Notes: a model not told the origin generated them from the letters alone. Numbered from the stretch's first letter, positions 33,311 to 44,989 are shown. The stretch is DNA of 60,000 bases from Phoronis australis (GCA_002633005.1 NMRA01000451.1:168892-228891); one strand, 5' to 3'. Numbers and translations: made by a program.

Positions 33311-34294
33311 CTTTTCTCTGTTGTTTTGTTGCATTTTTACTTAGTATAAAAATTTTCACTTTGGATAACAGGTAACAGTAAAAAACAATATAAGACACAA
33401 TTCGAACAATTAAGAGGCTCAATAAATTATATCCAATGGAGAGTGCTCTCCTGATATCCGTAGAGCCAAAGATAGGAAATCAACCACAACTCCGTCACTA
33501 AACAGTCCATGTTACCCCGAGTAAGTTGGTCAAACAAAGTATAAATGGGATATAAACCCATGCAACAACAGAGGCCTAAAAAGGTGGTATCCATGTACCA
33601 GAACATGCACTCCAGATTTTGGGGAAAGATAACCAATTACATTGAATGTACTGATGTAAAAATCGCGATGATGGATACTTCCTCTCCCTCGCTTTTAACA
33701 GAATCCCTTGCAAGGGACGCAAACTCTATGGCGAACGTGAATTTTACATTTTACCATGGTTTTCAAAAGAATACAACAAGCGCTTTAGAAGAAAAAAGAA
33801 ATATAAAACTATTTATCCATTTAGCAAAGTTTATAATCATCTAAATATTAATTCTAAAGCCTTTTTGAAGGAGTTGTGGAGTGATGATCATGAATAGGTC
33901 GTTGACTTGTTACAGATTTATTAGTAGACCTTCGGACAAATGCACCTTCGGATAAATGAGCTGCTCCAGAAAAAGATGTCTGTCTTTTTCGACACGGTTA
34001 CTTGGAAATCTTTTTACCAGGCCAACTATGCAAGGAATCTCTCCAGATTAATTTTAAATTGTAAACGTTGTTCCCGTTTGTCAAGGTAATGACCTTAGTT
34101 AGCAATTATTGATCAATGTTAATCTTATGTACCCGTAATTTCCGGAATTTTCGAGAAAGTGGTTATCAACGAAGTTGTATGTTACTTTCATCACAAAAAT
34201 ATTATGCAATTCTCACGGTTTCAGAACTAATCACTCAATAGAGCTGACAGTTATTGGGCTAACCGACTGACTATTTAAACATCATGACAAAAAC

Positions 34295-34695
34295 TGTAAC
34301 CAAATCACAGATTTCATGGACTTATCAAAAGCATTTGACACCATTGATCATCCAACTCTATTAAATTGACCAACTTATTGTGGTCTTTCCCATATATTAG
34401 ATTTCCCTTGGAAATAGACAGTCATTTGTCCATTTTGATTACATTGATTTCTCTTTCCTTGGTTTTACAACAGGTGTATCCTGAGCTTCCAGTTTAGGAC
34501 CATTGTTATGTTAAATACTTACGTACCTCTTCCAACGCTAAAACTTTCATGTATGCGAATGGAACTTGTCTAATAATTCCATTCACTATCAAAATAAGTT
34601 TGTTTTGACACTGAAACTCAAACTAGTCTGATCAATAACAGACTTAAAATTGACCTTAGAGCCAGAGAAAGCGGATAGGTACGAGCTAAACTGTC
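34295..34695 (+). pseudogene. Fragment of a non-LTR (LINE) reverse transcriptase, inactive
   Basis: The plus strand reads TDFMDLSKAFDTIDHPTLLN from about 34,306, the classical RT motif A of CR1/jockey-like LINEs. Then, with stops and frame changes, come a piece matching the stretch before motif B and FMYANGTCL at about 34,547-34,567, where the catalytic Y-A-D-D-T should be. TQTSLINNRLK follows, as expected after motif C. Both catalytic Asp of Y-A-D-D are replaced. The fragment lies in the copy-B intron between exons 2 and 3, opposite to the cystatin strand, and is absent from unit A. Confidence 0.7.
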
Positions 34696-35019
34696 TGTCT
34701 CAAGTGAATCATAGCTGCATGAACTGACCATCGACTAGCTTTAGTTCGTCAAATTTCTTATTTTCACACTGTTAGATGTCAGTTACATTTACTTGAGGCA
34801 GCTCCCAGCTACCCGTCAGTGCACTGGCACTAAGCCCAATCTTACCCTCCGTAAAACTTTGTGGGTTCAAACCCTGGTGGCTGCATCCCCAGGATTGGCC
34901 TCCACCTTTGGCGGCGTGGAGGGTTCAATACAAATATGGCAATATGGCGGCATCCGGAGAACGAGAAGGGGTGGCGATAGGAAGAGGGGAGGCATTTGGC
35001 GAAGTCGAATTGGTTTGTG

Positions 35020-35031
35020 CCCCCCCCCCCC
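35020..35031. repeat. Poly-C tract at the right edge of a unit B insertion
   Basis: An uninterrupted run of C. Similarity between the two units resumes immediately after it with CAGCACAGCTTTTGCGTGAT, so it marks the edge of the inserted segment. Confidence 0.85.
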
Positions 35032-36769
35032 TCCCACTCAGCACAGCTTTTGCGTGATAATTTTGTTCCCAAACTCAGGGCAACTTCCCATGTCTACCGT
35101 AAACACAGCGAAAGCTGATTTTCATGCAGCTAATAATTCAATTTTTAAATATTTTCAATATACGCCGCAAGCGGCGGTTACTATGATTAGCAGGTTACGT
35201 AGGCAAGGCTTCAAAGTGTTAGTAGCATTGATCTTGAATTAATAACTCTTAATATAGAGATCTATTAGCAAATGAACAAAAAGTCTTAGAATGCAGCATG
35301 TTTTTCTCCTACTATTGTGGTATTCTTTAGAAACCGCTGCTAAGAAACTGCCCGAAATTTTGGAACCTCCAGGTAAAAAGGATCATCGTATTCTTAAGTT
35401 CACTGTATCAATGTGTGACGTATCACGCTTTCATCATCTCTACCAGAATAATTTTTAAATCTATTTCCTTCCTTCTACAACCAGATTTTACTGAGATTTT
35501 TCAACATTAAAACATGCACATCACGTATATGTGTTCCGGCTCACAACGCCCACAACTCTTTTTAAGTCATGCGCATTAATGCGTGTATAATGAAATTACC
35601 CTACTTTAAGTCGCGCGCGATAACGTGTGTATGGTGGCTTAAGTGCGTAGTGGCGTCCTAGTATGCAGGTTTTTTAATCGTTTGCTTGTAAAAATATCCT
35701 CTTAAAACCCACGTTTGATCTTTGAACATACAATTTTGTTTGCCATCGCTCTTCAAGCAGTCCGTCAAGCTGAAGTCAAACGTGACTTTCCATTTCAAAC
35801 CAGCCACCACCTGAAAAGTAAACAGGACTTGAAATCTAAGAAGCTGGATACTTCTTTTAGTTGTGGTTAATGTATTTTGAGAAACTATTGGATTTGACGA
35901 TTGGCTATTGCTTAATGTTTGAATCTGCCATGAAGAAGGCAGAGAGGACCAAATCTACCACATTCTATTACTATTGATCCCTATATTTTATTTCAGATTC
36001 ATCTTTAATGCGATAATACCTAGGTTCCGTGCAAAAGAACATTTAGCGTTCGTGATATAGTGAGCAGTTGGCACTAGTGTTTATACTTATCCATGAAAAA
36101 GCCACATTGTATCATGCGTTGCGGTCTGACTCCTAAGTAAGAATCAAGGATACTCACCTGCCACTGTGCCTCGTAGATGGTAGAGACAATAGACTTATAC
36201 ATGCTGTTGGTCATCAAGTTAAGCTGATTCTCAGCAAATTTGGCGATTCTAATGACGCCATTGTCGTCGACGGGGATTGGTGACCATCCAATGCCACAAT
36301 TTCCTAGCCTGAGAAGCACTGCGAGACACAAGACGTGCACAGTAGACATAGTTCTGAAGTTTCTGAACCGTTATCTTATTCCACTCAGTTTTATCTGTTG
36401 ATTGTTTAATTGCGTGATGGGTGATCGGACTGCTGTTCAAGCTTGGGAAGTTTCGAATGGATATATAAAATACAAATTCATATTGAATATTATCCATTTG
36501 TGTGTAAATAGGGGCATTCAATATGCCATGAAATATGCCGTAAAATCCGGGAAAGTAGAGCTAATCAGTTAATAACGGTACAGCCTGTATTCCACGGTTG
36601 GTTTGCAATCTCCTGGTGGAGTACAATTCGCGTGTACAACGTCACATTTAAGTAGGCTCGTTCATCTGAGTTACCTAAAGCACTGATCCAAGACGTTGTT
36701 CCTGAAAAAACAGTTCCACTGCTCTAACAACAGCAAAGATTGATTGATGAAAATTCCGACGCACGGTGA

Positions 36770-37895
36770 TCAGGCGGCTACTTTTAGGTCTCGCTAGTTT
36801 TAATCTGGGTCATCATGACTCAGTTGTCGGCTACATTGCGACCACAAATAAAATCAGGTAAAAATCTAATCCAAATCAATCGAAAACCTCTTTGTTATGG
36901 ATGTATACAATATATCTATTCTGAGAACTAAGATATTTCCAGGAAGTGAAACAGCACTAAGTCGGGATTAGCAGAACATAAAGAAGCTTAGAGAAGCATC
37001 CTGGCAAAAGCTGATGGACTGTGGAACACTGCGGATCAGTTTGATGAAGAAGAACTGGAGGTGTATCAAACGTTTGTGCAGGAAAACAGTTGATTCGACC
37101 CACTGGCTTATAACATGTCTTTCTATAGAAGACTAACCGACAATGAGGACACAAAATGAAAGGGCACAGAAACGCATAGCAACGTTTCAAGACACCAGCA
37201 GTTTAGTATTAAAGCTGACTCTGCTGAAAGTGACACAGATGTGGCCCAAAATGTCCCAAGAAAATCAGACTTTTAAAATCTGAAACAAAACAATTACTAG
37301 AAGTTTGTACATTCTGACACCTGAGCGCATCATTCGCGAGCAAGTAAAGTATATTATGGGCCATATTTCAAGAAAGCGAAAGAAAGGACAACGTTCTAGC
37401 GTTCAATACATAACTGTTGTGTTTTTGTAGGGTGCATCTTTGTGTTTTCAAATCTGTTTGGTATTACCACCCGACCTGTTTTTTTTTTAATAAAACTTGT
37501 TCAGCTCCTAGGCTGCCCAGACAACTGGCCTCAGTAGAGATGGTAGCCAGACAAAAGGCCCTCCATACGCCTGAAGCTTTTCGACGAATTATACATCACA
37601 CTTGTTAAACCATCGAAATCATGTGATTATGAGTTTAGAAGTGCCTTTTACACATAGAGGACGCCATATGAGTAAGTAGATTTCTTTATTTTTTCCCAGC
37701 TCGAACAAAGACTCTCGCAATCATACTTTTTTCGAATAGCCCGCCGTTCTGTTGCCCAAGTCGGCAAATGGACTGCGAGCACCACTGTATAATGGTATGG
37801 CGTCATGCCACGGGTGTGATTTTTAAGCACTTTGAACCACTTGAGAAGCTTAAATGAAGTAGATGGTTTCAATGAAGTATTAAATCAGTATGCCA
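36770..37895. mobile_element. Unit B-specific insertion, class unknown
   Basis: Unit A passes directly from its 26,140 region to GTAAGCCGGGGACGGGG; in unit B the matching GTAATCCGGGGACAGGG appears only at about 37,909. The extra 1.1 kb includes a plus-strand coding-like piece EELEVYQTFVQENS followed after one stop by FDPLAYNMSFYRRLTDNEDT (near 37,047-37,155). A minus-strand frame of 74 codons (37,872-37,648) has no recognisable product. No terminal repeats were found. Confidence 0.4.
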
Positions 37896-38599
37896 TCGTT
37901 ACCCGCCGTAATCCGGGGACAGGGGGTACCGTACGTTTCTTAATTTTTCGTAAACATCACTTAGGTGGTTGCAATGAGCTGAGGGTAAATTGAAATATAC
38001 CCAAGTGGCCGGCATCCTCTGTCGTAATCTGAGGACCGGGGAAAACCCCTGTCCATTTTGCCAAACGTCGATTACCTTAACGGACTGTAAAATCCGTAGA
38101 CTTCAGTATGAGCATCTGATTAAAGAAATTAAATTTAACTTATTGAAGTGGCACATCAGCCGTATCAACTAATCTAACAGTCTCACGGTTAACATTTTAG
38201 GCGACAGATCAGACGGCATTTAAATGTGTTAGGCTACGGTTAGTGGATCAAGAAAATAACAAGACGAAGATGGTGAACAGAGAAAAATCCACTGTTTTCA
38301 GTGATGTTTTTGTACAGTTTTGTTTGGAGTTCATTGAATCAAAGGTTCTAACTTCTAAGATGCCATTTGCCTTCCAAAATTAAAGCAAGGGTTTGACACT
38401 ATGCTTCAGAAAACTAGTGTGAATGGAATTAATTCGACAGGCAATCTTAGCGAAACGAATGTTGAAACTGGCCACAGCTGCAATTTGTACCCAGGTAAGA
38501 GACATGAAAGTGAACTGGGGCTAGTGTTCAATGATTCACTTGCTGAGGAATCAATAAACACAGCTCATTATAACTTATTTTGAATAAAGCATGCGCCCG

Positions 38600-38925
38600 A
38601 ATCCTGCCTGCCTCCAATCAAGGACTGTTTGGCCCTTCATTGCATGCGGGCTAATTACCCGTGCTCCGTATCCATACATGCATGCAGCCTCTTTAGTCGG
38701 GCTTAGCTTCTTGGCGGTGGAGCTTTGCAGTTAAAATGGATGGCAATGTCCAAAGCCCTCCATTGACAATACTCAACGATGTACGCTGCAAGTGCAAAAA
38801 GAGCATTTCTACACTAGGGAAACCTTGTTTGTGCTGTAATGCCGGGTTCAACTGTACAGAAATGTGCAGTTGTAAGAACTATAGAAACATCAGCACCACT
38901 GACTATAACTTTGGACAGTGATGGT
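38600..38925 (+). pseudogene. Relic of a transposon ORF with Cys-rich C-terminus (unit B)
   Basis: The plus strand reads CLPPIKDCLALHCMRANYP from about 38,603 and, after frame changes, LNDVRCKCKKS and PCLCCNAGFNCTEMCSCKNY. The Cys-rich end is open from 38,736 to a stop at 38,921. It is the unit B partner of 26,960-27,300 and keeps the Cys pattern better. The family assignment rests on the remembered L-P-P-x-x-D ... R-A-N-Y and C-x-C-K-x(n)-C-x-C pattern. Confidence 0.5.
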
Positions 38926-39939
38926 GACAATGGAGATGGTATATTTTAAGTCACCCATAGTAGATAGACCGCCAGCTTCTCCAACCCCATCATTTCTATA
39001 TATTTGCGTGTTAAAAAGTGTGAGTTGTGAGTTTAACTTGGTATTTTAGCCATAGCAACTACATAGTTTGATCATTGTCAGGTATTTGTCGTATACCTTA
39101 CGAGACACTGTCAGAATAACCTAGTATTTCATATTGGTGATGTGCACATTCCCAGAGATCATTCAAATATGTTGTTTTTGTTCTACATATTTCTGGTATT
39201 TATGCAAACGGGTTGTATTATATTCCATAAGTGAATGGTGCAGTCACTGAATCACACTTTTGACTATTCTCAAGTCTACTACTGTGTTATTTTGCTTGTA
39301 CGAAAACGCCAGAATAACCTTCTAGTAGCATCTAGACTTGGTGTCACTTTACATTTTATTAAATTCCATTGTGTGCAACTGCTCTACTGAAGTGAAACAT
39401 GAAATGTGAGTGTATTATTGTTAAATACAATGATATTGGTGAGACCTGATTACTTGTTTTACAAAAAGGAGGAAAAGTGTTGTTTTTACAAATACAAGTT
39501 CACTTAGCTCTTTGGTTACTATTACGTTCGTAACTTCAAATTCAAACTTCTCAAAAACAGATTTTGAAAACACATTGGTAAATGAATTTTAAGTCATCAA
39601 TATAAAATTGCCTCCCCCTTCCCCCTAAAGCACTAACAAAAAAGTATTTTCTAGAAGTCCTACAAAACTCGGCCCTTTGCAAGACAGTTATTGAAGTACG
39701 AACAAAAAGTGAGGGGACCAATGTGAGCCCGTTGAGCTATTTTGGAATTGCCAGCTTTCGTTGCTAAGTTTCTCGACTTCAGTATTGTGGTCTATGATGA
39801 GCCAGAATAGATCGGAGCAGTCTAGTCTCTGGGTAGTCACTAGTATAGTACTACTTTACTTAGTTAATCCACCCGGTGACTACATGTCCTATTTTAGAAC
39901 TGCTCCTCCGTCTGCTGCTGCCCTTACTCGCAAAACGCT

Positions 39940-40150
39940 CTTTGTCAAATTATTTTGGAGGGGACTCACGAAATATCGTCGATTTCCATTCGTTTGGCAG
40001 TTCCTGGCGAGTCGGCTCATGGAGAGGACGGTCTCTATGCCTGGTGATTGCCATATCCCTTGGGTGTGAAGCTGTTGTCCGAAAGAAAGTGCCATTTCAG
40101 CGCATTCACATGCAACCGGTGACGTCACAAGCCTTGATTTCCGCGAGGAT
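39940..40150 (-). repeat. Dispersed repeat family R2, copy 2
   Basis: GGACTCACGAAATATCGTCG, then CGATTTCCATTCGTTTGGCA, CGAGTCGGCTCATGGA and GCCTGGTGA. This is the unit B partner of the 28.2-kb copy, though it retains a longer match (GACGGTCTCT...CCTGGTGA) to the copies at 52.3 and 56.0 kb. Confidence 0.7.
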
Positions 40151-40845
40151 TTGTGATGTGTAACGAAATAAAAAAACAACGAATTTTGTTGTTTTATGGC
40201 TCTGGTTGAAGCGAATAACTTCCAAATGTCTATCCGCTAATAATCCCAAGAAAGCGTTCTTCGGCAGTGAAACCGAGTATGTTCCTTTAAATTAGGCTGC
40301 GGCAAAACTGAAATCGAAACGTAGTATAATGGAATACCACAGGTCATGGTGACCAAATAGGTAATATTGGGCGAACCATATTTTTGGGAAGGCATTGACC
40401 TTGTTGAAGGATCAAAGCCATTTCGGTGTCTGTGTTTTGGACTTTCCTGGGTTCTATCTTGCTGGCGTTCATTCGAAAATGTCTGGCATGACATCCTGTT
40501 GCTATTTTAGCTTTCACAGAAAACCACATATTGCTTGCTTTTGTGTGAAGGTTTGCGTGCATTGACATTACCTTTTTACAGTTGTCCAACATTATTGTTG
40601 CGACATCACGTTGTAGACACCCAGGTCTCATTTTTCACCGCTTAGGAACTTTTGCGAGCACGTGGGCACCGAAATATAACTTTCCGAAATGTCCTGGTGA
40701 ATAACTAAGGTCACGTAGGTCAGTTTGCAATCGATCAAACAACCACGTGATGGAAACCGAACAGAACCAGAAAAATCGCTTATTATTTCTGGCCACTCAT
40801 AGCTTCCGTTAAATTGCTTGACGCCGCAAAAAATAAACCTTCCTA

Positions 40846-42585
40846 TATCACTCTGTTACTTCTGGGAAACCGCAGGCAATAAAGTCAATTGGTCTTGCAA
40901 AACCAAGAAGCTTACAGAGTTCTGTGAGAGTACAGCTTTTAAAACAGCCTTCTTGGAAACACCGTGTGTTTTGGTACATGACAATAACCGGGGCACACCA
41001 CCGATTGCATGATGCTATAGATAAACACTGGGGTGACCTGATTTACGTTTCTCTTGTCATATTAGGGAATGCTGCTTCCGCTTGGGTTACTTACCTTTGC
41101 TCAGATATTAAAAATAGGTTGCTGGACGAAGACTGGATGAGCATGTTATTCCCGCTGAACTGCTTAGTTTGAAGCTGCAGCCAACTGGCTTAAAGGCGAA
41201 ATCGAATTAAGACTTTTACTCTCATAGAACCGGTCTCATAATTTTCCTTGCCGTGCTAGGATCTTATTATCATTACCAACAAGAACGTCGGAACCTCCAG
41301 CCACTCAAGAAAACGCTTCACACTTAGAATTTTTATTTGTTAAACTTTGTTTTAGGCAGAAGTACGATGTGTAGATCTCTGAAATCAATTTACAGTGCTT
41401 GCGTGCGTAATATTATCCATATGTCTACCGGAGTAAAATAAGTGCGTCAACAATAATTTGATATTTTTTAGTCTTATTTCAATTATTTACGAGGTATTTG
41501 GAGAATGACCTCATATTGTGGTAGTTGATATCTAGTGTAATTAAGTAAACTGGCGGCCATTTTATGGTTGGGCGATAAGATCGTAATTTTGAATTATGGG
41601 ATAGAACTTATAGACTGTGTGATAGAATTCCATAAATGCAGATTTCTCGCCGTACATGCATTTCTAATGTCTACGGAACTCGGGAAAATTGAACGCAACG
41701 GCAAATTTTCTTTTAGCTTTTCAAGTGTTTTGGGATGACAATGTTTTCAAAATCTAAATTTCCATTTTACTCCCAGTTAGGGGACGTCCCTGTAGTAAAT
41801 AAGGTTAATGTTCTTCTTGTCATCCACCGACTTTCATAGATCAAGTAATGTTAAATATAGACAAACCTGTGGGTGGCAATATATTATTGAGTCTGAAAAG
41901 TACGGTGTGAATTCATTGGATGAAACCCAAGATGATCATCTGTCAACAAGTGAGCCGTAGGAACGCTTCCAGGTAACTGACCTTAATGCTTGGCAGACTG
42001 GCTGATTATATTGCCTTGGACGCAACTATAACTATTTCCCCGTCATTTATTTGCTTAGTTTTTTAATCATAGTCCACTAGTGTGACATCTTACGAGCAGG
42101 ACTCTTACTAAAGGACTAAGGACTAAATTTCAGAGCCCTGCAAATCACATTTAATGACTTTATTTAATAGCTAGTATTTTGAACTTGAAATTGAGAGGCT
42201 TCGCAAATTTGTGTTTAAGGTCATTAGCAAAGGTCCTGGCCTATTGTGTGGTAACAGGTTGTTTCTTTTTGACCTCTGGATATAGTTTGCGTGCCAGTCA
42301 TATTCTCGGTGTGCTGAAGGGCAAGAAAACATGTTGTGGAATAAGTCAAATCAATACCGGCAAATACCGTGATTAGTCTTACACTGAGCAGAACTTGGGG
42401 AGAGAGCTAATCCAAATGTCTCCAAGTCGCTGTTGAGGGATTAGACCCCTATATCCAATGCTTTTTCACTAGTTCTAGTGATTGTCCCGTTTTGCTTCGT
42501 TTTACTTCGTTTTATTGCTCATGTTTATTTTCTTTAAAACTAAGTATAAAAAGTATTGACATTAACTTTCAATCTCGATTTTGTT
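40846..42585. other. No recognisable gene; a repeat R3 copy inside
   Basis: Frames at 40,818-41,172 have no recognisable domain, although one ends with a hydrophobic stretch LIYVSLVILGNAASAWV. GGTCTCATAATTTTCCTTG at about 41,231 begins a segment also found at 47.4 and 55.8 kb. The rest is AT-rich. Confidence 0.4.
41231..41330 (+). repeat. Dispersed repeat family R3, copy 1
   Basis: GGTCTCATAATT, then CATTACCAACAAGAACGTCG and CACTCAAGAAAACGCTTC correspond to 47,431-47,520 (GTTATCAACAAGAACATCGA) and 55,786-55,885 (CCAAGAAAACGCTTCGAAG). The three copies share the same orientation. Confidence 0.5.
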
Positions 42586-42589
42586 CTGT

Positions 42590-42700
42590 GCCGTACTATT
42601 TTTGAGCGGACTCACGTTGTCGTCGATTTTCACCACATGTTGTTTGGCAGTAAGTTGGTGACACGAGCTCGCTACGTAATTCAGTAGTGTCTGCAGAATA
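42590..42700 (-). repeat. Dispersed repeat family R2, copy 3
   Basis: CTATTTTTGAGCGGACTCAC, then GTCGTCGATTTTCACC and GTTTGGCAGTAAGTTGG match the other R2 copies. It is truncated after that. Confidence 0.55.
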
Positions 42701-43619
42701 CTGAATTGACCCTGAACAGATTAATAACAACGGGCAAACGGTGTTCTCTACAGCGTTTTTAAACTCAAAAGTAAACATCAAACAGACCAGTCGAGTCAGC
42801 AAGTTTCCAAATAAGGAAGTCAATACAGTCAGAATCCTAACAATTACGTTTAAGTTTTGCAAACCACCACTTTCTCACTGTAAAGATGTTAGCATACAGT
42901 TGAGACCCCTATATGCCATTTTCCCCATTTTCATTTCGAATAAAATATCCATAACGGAAAAATAACGATTTTTGTGTCTCCCAATTAGAAATTATCAATA
43001 ATTCGCCGACCTGCGAGTGACGCATCAAAGCCCTCAAAATTCGTGACATACTTTTTCAAATACAGGTTACACAATCGAATATTCATTTACCAAGAAAATG
43101 TACTTGTCAGTTCTATGAAGGTATGTTACTAGTAATTTAAACCTCTCATTTTCAATAGGCAAAACTTAAAGTGCTCGAGCCCAATCGTCGAAATGGTCGC
43201 TGCAACCAAGGAATTCGCAAGCATGGCGCCTTCTACTAAACTCGCATAATATTATTTGTACCGTTTCCTGGCGAGAGATTTCTACAGTGTAAAGCCAAAA
43301 AGTGCCACAGCATGTCTGGGAGCCGTTTTGTCGCAACACAAACATGGCGCAATTGCAAAGATTCTTAAAACAACGCGAAAATGTGGAGCACAGACAACAG
43401 AATACGTGTAATCGATGAAAAAACAAAGCGTCGGTTCACGCTGGTGCGTCACACGGGATAGCTAGTAAGAAGCCAGTGGCTATTTAGATTACTGCACCAG
43501 TATTCTCTGGAATTCCAGTTTGATTTAAATACACCGGGAAGACTAAGGCAATCATGCACTTGGTGGGGACTCAGTTAGTTCCCACTAAGTGAAGCCAAAC
43601 AATCTGTCGTCAAATCGGT

Positions 43620-43750
43620 GAAATTTTGTGCTGTCACCAGGTGGCGAAACCGTCTCGTCCTCGAGTTGGCTCACTTAAAACTGTCGAACAAGTCGTAGAA
43701 CTCGACGACCTTTCGCGAGTCCGCTCAGAAATACGAAGTATTCCGGCGTG
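43620..43750 (+). repeat. Dispersed repeat family R2, copy 4
   Basis: TCACCAGGTGGCGAAACCG, TCTCGTCCTCGAGTTGGCT and TTTCGCGAGTCCGCTCAGAA match the R2 pattern in the orientation opposite to copies 1-3. About 230 bp further, at 43,990, GGCTTTAAAGCTCGTTATTC matches the short coding-like end seen in the 52.4- and 56.2-kb copies. Confidence 0.65.
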
Positions 43751-44853
43751 TAGGTGTTCGAATTTAACTTGAAATCCTCAAAATTATGAAACATGTTATA
43801 AGTAAAGCTTGCAATCACCGCATCCAAATAATGTGTTGTGCCTGTACGTGCGTCACCTGTGTGGCTATTGGAGCCCGTATGTTATATATATATGGCAGCA
43901 AAGACTTTACCGATATTTAATTCTGAGCACCATGTTAAGCCAATGATTGAGCCCATTGATAAATGGTAACATATTGTGCGTAGTTTTTGTGGCTTTAAAG
44001 CTCGTTATTCGCAAATTAACGCAAAATCCGACATCGGAGCTTCCCCCGTTTTTTCGCTGGTTCACTGGGCAGTCTTCTTAAAAGGTGGTGCTTTGGCAGA
44101 GGGTACGCGAAGTTTCGCACCAACGAAGCTTCCAACCTTAGCACGGTATGCCCGCCGTTCTAAAAACAACACCGTAATCGTCTTAATCCTTCAGTGTCTT
44201 GAAACGCTGGGTTAGATTATTTGCCACAATCCTCTCACCTCCGCAGGTATCTAACGCGAGTGTATTCAGAACAAAGCTGAGGTGTACTGTGCTTCAGGCA
44301 CAGCTACGTTTTACGACGAGTAAGTAGATGTTCTGGACCTTGGACAGCACATCCTACCGGTACGGTAGTTTCCCACTGGCGGATCTGGCACGTCGGGAGG
44401 TGACCGGCACACTCTCAAACTCTATGTTCGAGAGAATGTGCGAAGCCTCTAAACACTGCACGGCGATGACATTTCTTAGGTCGTGTCCGCGGCCGGGGAG
44501 AGCACCCTGCCCCACCGAAATCCGCACATATTACTCCCCATTGGTTTGGTATTACAGGAAATGTTAAAGATTTCAAGTATATCTGAACACAGAGGCAATT
44601 TCCCTGCGGAATAAGCGGCGTTGGTATTATTAAACACCATAAAATGTATAACTGTGTGACAGATCTCTGTTAAAATTCAAAAGTTCCAGCTTTTGTCGAA
44701 GCTGAGAGCTAATAGAATGACGACTTTAAAACCTGAGAAAAGAAGGTGTCCGCTTGTAGGCTTCCGCTTGCACTATTCCACAATTTCGTAAAAGATTCAT
44801 CTGTTAAGTCACATAGGCTAAATCCTCCTCAGTGCATGATTCATGCTCACCTG

Positions 44854-44989
44854 CAGGGGCGGATCCAGGATTTTGAGTTAGGGGGGGCCAAGGCAGAGTA
44901 TTAGCCAGGATTTTGCCATTCAGACATTCTGTTATTCCCGAACTGCCAAATGCCATGGCCCCCTTGGCCCCCCTCCAAATCCGCCACTG
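44854..44989. mobile_element. hAT-like MITE, about 136 bp
   Basis: CAGGGGCGGATCCAGGATTT at the left end is imperfectly inverted at the right end, where AAATCCGCCACTG closes the element; runs of G and C (GGGGGGGCCAAGG and CCTTGGCCCCCC) form an inner inverted pair. CAG(G/T)GGCGGAT ends are common in hAT-type MITEs of animals. No clear eight-base target duplication was seen. Confidence 0.65.

Larger units (their letters stand above)
30086..36349 (-). pseudogene. Two-domain cystatin, copy B, with a damaged exon 2
   Basis: Exons at 36349-36158, (35810 to about 35717), 32826-32575, 31257-31147 and 30190-30086. Exons 1, 3, 4 and 5 have the same lengths as in copy A, open frames and GT-AG borders; they keep the signal peptide, W-E-Q-P-W, Q-M-V-A-G and W-D-Q-P-W. 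In exon 2 the acceptor and Q-V-V-A-G survive, but one base is missing after the second Cys codon and the donor GGTAAAC reads ATCAAAC. A nearby GTGGGT would leave the frame shifted. The TATA-like box is also altered. The gene is either a recent pseudogene or makes a shorter protein by skipping exon 2; all exons are phase 0, so that product would stay in frame at 219 residues with domain 1 lacking its QVVAG strand and domain 2 whole. Exon 3 differs from copy A at 17 of 84 residues. A sequencing error could explain the missing base but less easily the lost donor. Confidence 0.7.
29056..40845. repeat. Tandem segmental duplication, unit B (about 11.8 kb)
   Basis: This is the second unit of the duplication. 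It is longer than unit A mainly because of a segment at about 32,925-35,037 (against about 490 bp in unit A) and another at about 36,770-37,895 with no counterpart. The right end of similarity lies near 40,845, where AAATTGCTTGACGCCGCAAA matches AAATTGCTTGATGTCGCAAA at 29,023. The junction between units falls close to 29,055. Confidence 0.9.

Noticed and set aside
34860-34880. tRNA-like B box GGTTCAAACCC
   Set aside because: No matching A box at the right distance and no cloverleaf could be built; at best a decayed tRNA-derived SINE.
37648-37872. 74-codon minus frame with plausible composition
   Set aside because: Lies in a unit B-specific insertion, no recognisable domain and no splice or start support; mentioned only under the insertion.
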